Source of the DNA: Candidatus Poribacteria bacterium
GTDB lineage: Bacteria; Poribacteria; WGA-4E; PCPOR2b
Length of the DNA: 64,000 bases
NCBI GenBank assembly: GCA_028819845.1
Contig: JAPPKS010000012.1
Location: forward strand, 124,001 to 188,000
Direction: 5' to 3'
Position 1 is the first letter of the stretch; the number at the start of each line of letters is the position of its first letter. This document shows, piece by piece, positions 57,948 through 64,000 of the stretch. The notes under the pieces were generated by a model. It was not told where the DNA came from. It did no database searches and saw only the letters and a program-made list of their open reading frames with translations. A program made the translations under genes and the position numbers.

Positions 57948-59036
57948 ATGCGTCATTTTATTACGCTCGATGATTTGTCTAATTTCGAGATTGAACAGAT
58001 CTTTCGACTTGCCGATCAGATGCGGACACAGATAGCAACTTGGTCGGGGTTTTGCAAAGGCAAATTGTTGGCAACGCTTTTCTATGAGCCGAGCACTCGG
58101 ACTAGGCTGTCATTTGAAAGCGCGGTGGAACGCCTCGACGGACGGGCAATCGGCTTCGCTGATCCGCATGCCGCATCCGTCGCCAAGGGCGAAACCATCG
58201 CCGATACAGTGCGCATGGTCGCCAACTATTCGGATATCATCGTTGTTCGCCACAACTGGGCGGGTTCCGCACGAGTCATGGCGTGTTATTCTACCGTACC
58301 GGTCATCAACGGCGGGGATGGCAGCCATCGCCACCCCACGCAGGCGCTCACGGATTTGTATACCATACTACAGCGGAAAGGCGGCATAGAAGGCATTAAG
58401 GTAGGCATCTGCGGTGATTTGCGCTACGGCAGGTCTGCCCACTCGCTTGCACTTGCGGTGGCGCGATTCGGCGGGCGTCTCGTCCACATTGCCCCCCATG
58501 GCTTTCAGATGCCTGAGTGGGTTCTTAGCCGGGTGAAACATCTTTACGGCCAGGAACCGCTTGAGCGGGGTCATCTCAGCGATGTAATTGGTGAGCTTGA
58601 TGTCATCTATGTCAATCGGCTTCAGCAGGAACGCCTGCCTCCGGAAATTGATCGGGAGGCGGCAAGTAAAAGCTATCTCGTGAACTCTGCGGTGATGAGC
58701 GGCGCAAAATCCGATGCCATCATCATGCATCCACTGCCGCGAGTTAATGAATTAGCTTATGAATTAGACGCCGACGGACGCGCCGCTTATTTTGAACAGT
58801 CAGCGAACGGAGTTCCCATTCGGATGGCACTGATTGCGAGCCTGTTAGGACTAGAACAGTTAATTTTGACCCAACCGCCAGAGAGAAAAATCGCATCTGA
58901 TAATCGTTCTTGTGATAATCTCAACTGCGTCACTGCCCACGAGCACTATCTGGAACCCGAAACTGAGATGATTACAGACGATTTGACGACTGCTGTATGT
59001 GCGTATTGCGGCGCTATCAAACCTGTGACGATGTGA
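57948..59036 (+). CDS. pyrB: Aspartate carbamoyltransferase with a fused C-terminal PyrI-like zinc domain
   Basis: A 362-residue protein. Residues 1 to about 305 form the catalytic chain: FYEPSTRTRLSFESA with the carbamoyl-phosphate STRTR at 49-53, HPTQALTDLYTI, and HPLPRVNEL. After a short linker, the last 45 residues have four Cys at 322, 327, 351 and 354, that is C-x4-C-x23-C-x2-C. This is exactly the spacing of the zinc domain of the regulatory chain PyrI, and even the surrounding CDNLNC and CAYC resemble it. The allosteric nucleotide-binding domain of PyrI is absent. AGGTTGA lies before the ATG. Last gene of the pyrK-pyrD-pyrB group. Confidence 0.9.
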   Translation: MRHFITLDDLSNFEIEQIFRLADQMRTQIATWSGFCKGKLLATLFYEPSTRTRLSFESAVERLDGRAIGFADPHAASVAKGETIADTVRMVANYSDIIVVRHNWAGSARVMACYSTVPVINGGDGSHRHPTQALTDLYTILQRKGGIEGIKVGICGDLRYGRSAHSLALAVARFGGRLVHIAPHGFQMPEWVLSRVKHLYGQEPLERGHLSDVIGELDVIYVNRLQQERLPPEIDREAASKSYLVNSAVMSGAKSDAIIMHPLPRVNELAYELDADGRAAYFEQSANGVPIRMALIASLLGLEQLILTQPPERKIASDNRSCDNLNCVTAHEHYLEPETEMITDDLTTAVCAYCGAIKPVTM

Positions 59037-59060
59037 AGGGAATACTGCCGACGCAACTCC

Positions 59061-60512
59061 ATGAACCGTGTTTTTGAAAATACTTCTGCGCTGTTTATCG
59101 CCCAACTCATTGGCCGCATCCTGTCCTTTGGCCTGATGGCTATCCTGATGCCTCGCTACTTCACAGAGGCGGCATTGGGCAGTTACATCACGGCGATGTC
59201 CCTTACCAATTTAATCGCCGTCCTTGCCGAATTGGGTATGCAATCTCCGTTAATCCGTGAGATGACATTGCATCGCAGACAGGCACGCCATTTCTTGGGG
59301 AACGCATTAATTATAAGAATTCTCTCGTCGATTATTGCCTTTGGGTTGATGGTCGGAACCGGCTATGTGATTGGTCATTTGCTTGACTTGCAGCAAAATT
59401 TTTTGCGAATGATTCTACTGCTCGGTTTAGCTGATATCATTAACTCAACCGCTCTACTCTTCCGGTATGTTTTTCGCGCGTTTGAACGGATGGGGTATGA
59501 GGCACTCACGGTAGTAGTGGAGCGTTCATTAGTTGTTTTCGTTGGAGGCGTGTTTATTGGGTTGGGGATGAATCTAGTTAATTTCTGCGCTGTGGTGTTA
59601 GTTGCAAGCATCTTCAACCTCCTCCTCAGTATCGGCATTGTTGCTAGAAGGTTCATTCCGCTGGGATTCCATGCCGATCTGGGGATTTGGAAGTCGCTGA
59701 TGCGCCAGGCTTTGCCCTTTGCGGTCGGCAATATCTGCAACCTAATCTACTTTCGAATTGACAGGGTCCTACTCCCCATATTAAGTCCGCATGGGGTTAC
59801 TGCCAACGCCTGGTACGGTTTAGCGTATTCACTAGTGATTGCTTTCACGATACTGCCGGGAGCATTCATGGGTGCAATGTTCCCGGTGATGGCGCGGACT
59901 TTTGTGGAAAAACGGAGGAAATTTGGCGGCATTTACACCGACGCCCTTCGATGGATGTTTCTGGTAGGCGTCCCCTTCGCTGTCGGGATGGCAACTTTAT
60001 CGGAAAAAATATCTTACGTCCTATTTCCGAATTATGAATGGACCGCCATTGCCCCCGCTTTGCGCCTGTTGAGTTGGTCTGGGGGACTGAGTTTCCTTAC
60101 AACTGTCGCAGTCTCAGTGCTGCGGGTTACTGACAAACGCCGCGCTTTCTCGATTTTTATGGGAACAACAGCTTTTCTCAATATTGCGTTAAATCTGATT
60201 CTCATCCCTCGCTTTAACCACGTCGGCGCAGCCATGGCGATGATCATTAGCGAGGTGTACCTCTTTATCGGGAGTTTTATTTATATAACCCTGCGAATTT
60301 CGAAATTAACCTACATCAGTTTTGCAATCAAAACGGGCATTGTTTCCGCACTGATGGGGGCAGCCTTGATGTTTCTTCGAGACCGCTTTTCAATCTGGCT
60401 ATTGATTCCGTGTGCAATGATATTTTATCTTGCCGCAATGGCCGCCGTTGGAGAACTCCGACGGGGTATAATCCCAAAAGGAATGGAACTCACGGATGAA
60501 TCGTCTTTTTAA
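59061..60512 (+). CDS. Oligosaccharide flippase family membrane protein
   Basis: A 483-residue protein with about fourteen membrane segments, of the MOP exporter superfamily (Wzx/RfbX-like). The N-terminal NTSALFIAQLIGRILSFGL and AALGSYITAMSL, and a central RIDRVLLPIL segment, are typical. Such proteins flip lipid-linked sugars or export polysaccharide. It follows pyrB by 24 bp and may be co-transcribed, without a functional link. No glycosyltransferase cluster is nearby. Confidence 0.83.
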   Translation: MNRVFENTSALFIAQLIGRILSFGLMAILMPRYFTEAALGSYITAMSLTNLIAVLAELGMQSPLIREMTLHRRQARHFLGNALIIRILSSIIAFGLMVGTGYVIGHLLDLQQNFLRMILLLGLADIINSTALLFRYVFRAFERMGYEALTVVVERSLVVFVGGVFIGLGMNLVNFCAVVLVASIFNLLLSIGIVARRFIPLGFHADLGIWKSLMRQALPFAVGNICNLIYFRIDRVLLPILSPHGVTANAWYGLAYSLVIAFTILPGAFMGAMFPVMARTFVEKRRKFGGIYTDALRWMFLVGVPFAVGMATLSEKISYVLFPNYEWTAIAPALRLLSWSGGLSFLTTVAVSVLRVTDKRRAFSIFMGTTAFLNIALNLILIPRFNHVGAAMAMIISEVYLFIGSFIYITLRISKLTYISFAIKTGIVSALMGAALMFLRDRFSIWLLIPCAMIFYLAAMAAVGELRRGIIPKGMELTDESSF

Positions 60513-60540
60513 TCTTCTCTTTTTATAGGGTGCGTTATCC

Positions 60541-61035
60541 TCAGGATTCTCTGTGAATTTCAAAGGTCTGTATCACTTCATTTGCTAGAAGCCGCTGAGA
60601 AATTATTTCCAGCTTTGCTCGATATAAACTGCCTTGTATCCAGTATTTTTCTCCGGTCTGCGCAGCCTGAACGCCCATAATATTCGCATCACGAATTCCT
60701 TTGAGGACGCTATCGCCAACCGCATCTGTCACACCGGACTTAAATCGAATTTCTACCGTCCAGGTGTTTGTAAGTAAAGCTGAACGAACACTTTGCGAAG
60801 GCAAATCATTCTCGATTTCCCTGTAAACGTAACGCTGCGTTACCGGATCCGCAAGGAGATTGTAACAGATACGCTCAACCGCTTGTGAATCGATATTTCC
60901 TTCAATCCAATAAATTTGCGCGGTACGAACCGAGGTAACACCAGCGATGCCCAAGTCGGCAATATCTTCGAGGATGCTTTTCCCAACAACATCTGGTGCA
61001 TCGGACTTGCCGCAAATTTCAATCTTCCATTTCAA
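60541..61035 (-). CDS. Tandem PurS-like protein (two fused PurS-type domains)
   Basis: A 164-residue protein made of two similar halves, about 1-80 and 90-164. The first has EICGKSDAPDVVGKSILEDI and YWIEGNIDS with LLADPVTQRYVY. The second has EIRFKSGVTDAVGDSVLKGI and YWIQGSLYR with LLANEVIQTFEI. The pattern is that of PurS, the small subunit of FGAM synthetase, which works as a dimer or tetramer. A fused pair would be an internal pseudo-dimer. PurL and PurQ are not in the window. Assignment rests on pattern only. Confidence 0.6.
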   Translation of the reverse strand: MKWKIEICGKSDAPDVVGKSILEDIADLGIAGVTSVRTAQIYWIEGNIDSQAVERICYNLLADPVTQRYVYREIENDLPSQSVRSALLTNTWTVEIRFKSGVTDAVGDSVLKGIRDANIMGVQAAQTGEKYWIQGSLYRAKLEIISQRLLANEVIQTFEIHRES

Positions 61036-61130
61036 TCTTTAGGTCTCCTGATTGAACATCCTGATCCGCCGGCTGCTTGGCTGTTGCTAGCCTCGTACAT
61101 TTAATTCATTGAATCATTAAGGAGTAAAGC

Positions 61131-61406
61131 GTGCCGACCGAAAAAGCTAACGCACGAATGCTTATGATTATTGTAAGTGTAATTGGACTAATTTTTGCCA
61201 TTGTTATGGTAATCCTGTTCTTCAACGCGGCTCCCGCGCTTTCTGACTTACCAGAACACCGCACCTACACGGACGCCCCCGCGTGTTTGAAATGCCACTT
61301 AATCGGGGATGCAAAAGAATCGCCTACCATGCCCCACATTAACGTTGGCGCCTGCCATCTCTGTCACAATCTCGCTGAAGAACAACAGGAAGGTGTGCCG
61401 CAATAA
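61131..61406 (+). CDS. Membrane-anchored diheme c-type cytochrome
   Basis: A 91-residue protein with one N-terminal membrane helix (about residues 10-32) and two heme sites, CLKCH at 52 and CHLCH at 75, plus possible distal ligands His43 and His69. It starts at GTG 61131 behind AAGGAG. The style is that of small electron carriers of the NapB/NrfH type, but too short for either. It could serve the octaheme cytochrome at 8.5-9.8 kb; nothing adjacent proves it. Confidence 0.8.
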   Translation: MPTEKANARMLMIIVSVIGLIFAIVMVILFFNAAPALSDLPEHRTYTDAPACLKCHLIGDAKESPTMPHINVGACHLCHNLAEEQQEGVPQ

Positions 61407-61565
61407 CCAATTGCACTTTCCAAATCACATCAACAACCGTACCCGCACTTTAGCATATTTGCCCAAAGAATGCAAGTGTCGGGCCGTTATTGAATTTTCA
61501 AAGAGGAAACCGAAAACCTACCGATTTCACAAAGGCGCGAGACATGTTGTTCATCGCACGACATA

Positions 61566-61644
61566 ATACCCATTCTGAAACTAGACGCCGCGGCGGGGGT
61601 GAGCGCGGCGGATTTTCAGTTGACGCCGACTTGCAAATGGGTAT
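61566..61644. ncRNA. Nested three-stem hairpin upstream of the aldolase gene
   Basis: Three inverted repeats are nested. The outer 9 bp stem ATACCCATT/AATGGGTAT (61566-61574 with 61636-61644) abuts a 6 bp stem CTGAAA/TTTCAG (61575-61580 with 61614-61619). This encloses a 7 bp GC stem CGCCGCG/CGCGGCG (61586-61592 with 61604-61610) with an 11-base purine-rich loop. It ends 73 bases before the ATG at 61718 and no ORF of quality covers it. It could be a leader RNA or a dispersed palindrome. Confidence 0.35.
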
Positions 61645-61717
61645 AATGGACTTGCGCGTTCGACTGTTTCAAATCGTTGAAGAATAAAATAACCATAAAA
61701 CCTGGAGGACACCGTAG

Positions 61718-62575
61718 ATGAATTTTGGAGCCTTGGGTTGGGGCAAAACAAACCGGTTAGCACAGATGTTCAAACCCAATCAGGACGGAGAATATCATAC
61801 CGTCATGTTGGCCGTGGACCACCCGTATTTTTACGGGCCGACCGAAGGATTAATCGATCCGAGAAAAACAATACGTCCAATTGTCCCCTATGCAGATGCT
61901 ATCAGCCCTGCAAAAGGTACGCTCGAATACTGCTTGGACCCTTTCGTAACCACACCCGTAATTTTAAGGGTAACCGGCGGCAATAGTTTGACGAGGCGCG
62001 ACGAATTATCTAATGAACATATTATAACGTCCGTAGATGAGGCGGTAAGGCTGAATGCAATTGGGGTTTCGGTCTCAGTGTACATTGACAGCGATCATCA
62101 AACGCAAACCATCAAAAATCTTGGGACGTTAGCGAACCAAGCCAGTAAATACGGCTTATTAGTATTAGGCATCACCGCTGTGGGAGCAACATTAGAGCAG
62201 CGAATTAAAGGCGAAGGCGCTGGAGATGACACGTTTGATGCCGCCAGATATTTTGCCCATGCGGGAAGAATTATCCAAGAAAACGGCGCGGATATTGTCA
62301 AAACATATTATTGCGACAATTTTGAGCAAGTTAGGGAGGGGATTCAAGTTCCCATTGTCATTGCAGGCGGAAAGAAGATTCCTGAACAAGAAGCGTTGGA
62401 ATTCACCTATAACGCGATCAGTGCAGGTGCCAACGGCGTCGATATGGGGCGGAATATTTTTCAAGCGGAAGCGCCCGCCGAAATGATACAAGCTGTCAAG
62501 TCAATCGTCCATGAAGGAAAAACGCCTGATGAAGCAATGGTAATCTATGATGAACTCAAACAGGGGACGCCGTAA
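61718..62575 (+). CDS. DhnA/LsrF-type class I aldolase family protein
   Basis: A 285-residue TIM-barrel protein close to LsrF and archaeal-type class I aldolases. Marks are MLAVDHPYFYGPTEG near residue 29, an Arg-Val strand VILRVTGGNS, and the Schiff-base Lys region DIVKTYYCDNFEQV (Lys about 195), then VIAGGKK. GGAGGAC stands about nine bases before the ATG. LsrF cleaves an autoinducer-2 derived diketone; others are sugar aldolases. The zinc dehydrogenase gene follows four bases later, so both may act in one sugar route. Confidence 0.85.
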   Translation: MNFGALGWGKTNRLAQMFKPNQDGEYHTVMLAVDHPYFYGPTEGLIDPRKTIRPIVPYADAISPAKGTLEYCLDPFVTTPVILRVTGGNSLTRRDELSNEHIITSVDEAVRLNAIGVSVSVYIDSDHQTQTIKNLGTLANQASKYGLLVLGITAVGATLEQRIKGEGAGDDTFDAARYFAHAGRIIQENGADIVKTYYCDNFEQVREGIQVPIVIAGGKKIPEQEALEFTYNAISAGANGVDMGRNIFQAEAPAEMIQAVKSIVHEGKTPDEAMVIYDELKQGTP

Positions 62576-62579
62576 GAAG

Positions 62580-63617
62580 ATGAAAGTCGGGATGTATTAT
62601 AATAACAACGATGTACGGTTAGAAAATATGGCGGTTCCATCCATCGGCGACAGCGACTTGTTGATGGAGGTGAACGTGAGCGGTATTTGCGGCAGTGACA
62701 TAATGGAATGGTACCGCATCCAGAAAGCGCCGTTGGTGTTAGGCCATGAGGTGACCGGTAATGTTGTCGAACTGGGAAAAAACGTTGCAGAATTCCGGGT
62801 AGGTGACAGAATTTTTGCCACTCACCACGTTCCGTGCGATGATTGCCATTACTGTTTACGCGGCCATCATACCGCGTGCGAAACATTCCATTCCGAAAAC
62901 AACTTTGACCCCGGCGGTTTCGCGCAGTATTTAAGAATTACAGGGAAAAGTGTAACGAAAGGGACATTAAAACTGCCCGATAGTGTCTCTTTTGAACAAG
63001 GAGCCTTTATCGAACCGCTTGGTACGGTGGTCAGGGGGAGCAGGGCTGCAGAGGTACAACCAGGCGATAGTATGCTTATCCTTGGAAGCGGCCTAGTCGG
63101 ACTGCTCCATATAAAATTAGCGCGTGCGGAGGGTGCGGGGCGAATTATCGCAACAGACATGCATGAATCACGTTTACGGTTTGCGGAGGAGATTGGTGCA
63201 GACCATACCATTGACGCTAGTGCGGATGTGCCAAGTTTGGTTCGAGAGGTCAATGAAGGGAATCTTGTTGACAAAGTTATCGTCTGTACGGGCGCATCAT
63301 CAGCCGCAACTCAGGGGCTAAAATCGGTTGATAAGGGAGGAACAGTGTTGTTTTTCGCTGTTCCCAAACCGGGGGTGCCCATTGCAGTTGACATCAACGC
63401 GTTTTGGAGGGATGATATCAGTGTTAAAGTAAGTTACGGTGCGGGGCCGGCAGACAACGAACAAGCACTATCACTTATCAGCGCCGGGAAGGTCACTGTG
63501 ACCGACATGATTACACATCGGTTAAGCCTTGATGCCATCGGAGAGGGTTTTAGACTGGCAAACGAAGGCGCGGATAGCCTCAAGGTCATGATTGAACCAA
63601 ACCGGAGTGGAAGCTAA
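62580..63617 (+). CDS. Zinc-dependent alcohol dehydrogenase (MDR family)
   Basis: A 345-residue medium-chain dehydrogenase. Catalytic zinc ligands are in GICGSD and GHEVTG, structural zinc Cys residues in PCDDCHYCLRGHHTAC (four Cys), and the nucleotide loop is LILGSGLVGLLHIKLA. It resembles sorbitol or threonine dehydrogenases. I use ATG 62580 as start since upstream codons lie in the end of the aldolase gene. The two genes are four bases apart, and sugar or polyol catabolism is likely. Substrate unknown. Confidence 0.88.
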   Translation: MKVGMYYNNNDVRLENMAVPSIGDSDLLMEVNVSGICGSDIMEWYRIQKAPLVLGHEVTGNVVELGKNVAEFRVGDRIFATHHVPCDDCHYCLRGHHTACETFHSENNFDPGGFAQYLRITGKSVTKGTLKLPDSVSFEQGAFIEPLGTVVRGSRAAEVQPGDSMLILGSGLVGLLHIKLARAEGAGRIIATDMHESRLRFAEEIGADHTIDASADVPSLVREVNEGNLVDKVIVCTGASSAATQGLKSVDKGGTVLFFAVPKPGVPIAVDINAFWRDDISVKVSYGAGPADNEQALSLISAGKVTVTDMITHRLSLDAIGEGFRLANEGADSLKVMIEPNRSGS

Positions 63618-63728
63618 ATCACGGCGCCGAACTAAAGGTTGCTACAAGGAGGGCATAACCGAATTCAGCAAGTAACTGAAAGTCGATGGAAAAGATGCCG
63701 CATAACCCGCTTTCGAAGGGTACGGATT

Positions 63729-64000
63729 TCAAAATTTTTCCTGCAGTTTCGGATGGTTATCAAGCACTTTGATGAGCGTTCGTACGAGTTTTTCAGGGTC
63801 GTGGCGGATTACCGTTAGGGGAACTCCATTCTCAACAATAACCGTATCTCGAATAAGATCTGATTCCACAACGTGGATATCACCGAGATTGTCCTGACCG
63901 CGGTCGTAGAAGATTTGCACCTTGGAGGGATCTGCCATCTGCTTGGTCTCATCAGAGAGTTGCGAAATATGTTTGGTGAGATTAAGCAGCGAATCCGTAA
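63729..64000 (-). CDS. Unrecognised protein, 5' end outside window
   Basis: The C-terminal 90 residues or so of a minus-strand gene. The frame is open through the window edge (TDSLLNLTKHISQLSDETKQ precedes the internal Met at 63938), so the start lies to the right. The visible part has a beta-strand pattern with VQIFYDRG, DIHVVESDLIRDTVIVENG and a helical end. No family recognised. Confidence 0.6.
   Translation of the reverse strand, partial: TDSLLNLTKHISQLSDETKQMADPSKVQIFYDRGQDNLGDIHVVESDLIRDTVIVENGVPLTVIRHDPEKLVRTLIKVLDNHPKLQEKF

Overview
The window looks like a chromosome segment from an uncultured Gram-negative heterotroph. The evidence is lipoproteins, predicted outer-membrane beta-barrels that end in Phe, and a DacB-type penicillin-binding protein. 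The mix of families resembles Candidatus Poribacteria and similar marine or sponge-associated lineages: phytanoyl-CoA dioxygenase, Gfo/Idh/MocA oxidoreductases, a TPR protein next to an ASPIC/UnbV protein, CaiB/BaiF transferase, sugar isomerase, and dispersed hairpin repeats. That placement is inference from gene content only. I saw no rRNA, tRNA, CRISPR array or phage genes. TGA is an ordinary stop in many genes here.

Layout. 1-9.8 kb: a Gfo/Idh/MocA gene cut by the window edge, a secreted TPR protein with a VCBS/ASPIC-UnbV protein, a phytanoyl-CoA dioxygenase, a lipoprotein, a 1.1 kb gene-poor stretch, then an octaheme (hydroxylamine-oxidoreductase-like) cytochrome coupled to a membrane protein. 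10-12.9 kb: 3-hydroxybutyrate dehydrogenase, a sarcosine-oxidase-like flavoenzyme and a small membrane protein. 12.9-25.7 kb: a long minus-strand run with a sugar isomerase, acyl-CoA synthetase, a cyclase-ATPase-TPR regulator, a DASS anion symporter, thiolase (FadA), a FadN-type hydratase/dehydrogenase and DacB. The run covers activation and beta-oxidation of fatty acids. 25.9-32.4 kb: another Gfo/Idh oxidoreductase, an acyl-CoA dehydrogenase/CoA-transferase pair, an NAD-dependent epimerase and an FAH-family hydrolase, separated by three loci of one hairpin repeat family and a small MITE.

32.5-40.9 kb is the most unusual part. Two large paralogous proteins each join trypsin-like (HtrA-like, no PDZ) protease domains to a TPR region, a PEGA-like domain, an Ig-like domain and a C-terminal predicted outer-membrane beta-barrel. 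A PEGA-like membrane protein is translationally coupled to the second one, and two small predicted barrel or envelope genes follow. One of those has an in-frame TGA. 41-46 kb: an MFS transporter and two tandem GH127-like genes. 46-50.3 kb: a Rieske ferredoxin, a second MITE, a eukaryote-like glutamine-dependent NAD+ synthetase and a UPF0175/PIN toxin-antitoxin pair.

50.6-53.0 kb carries senA-senB, the core of selenoneine biosynthesis. senB is split by one in-frame TGA. I expect cysteine in close relatives at this position, and a weak SECIS-like hairpin follows, so a selenocysteine-containing SenB is possible alongside simple inactivation. 53-64 kb: a phosphoesterase fused to a propeller-like region, a repeat-bearing lipoprotein, a pyrK-pyrD-pyrB group in which PyrB carries a PyrI-like zinc domain, a flippase, a doubled PurS-like protein, a diheme membrane protein, an LsrF-type aldolase preceded by a nested hairpin, a zinc alcohol dehydrogenase, and a partial unknown gene at the right edge.
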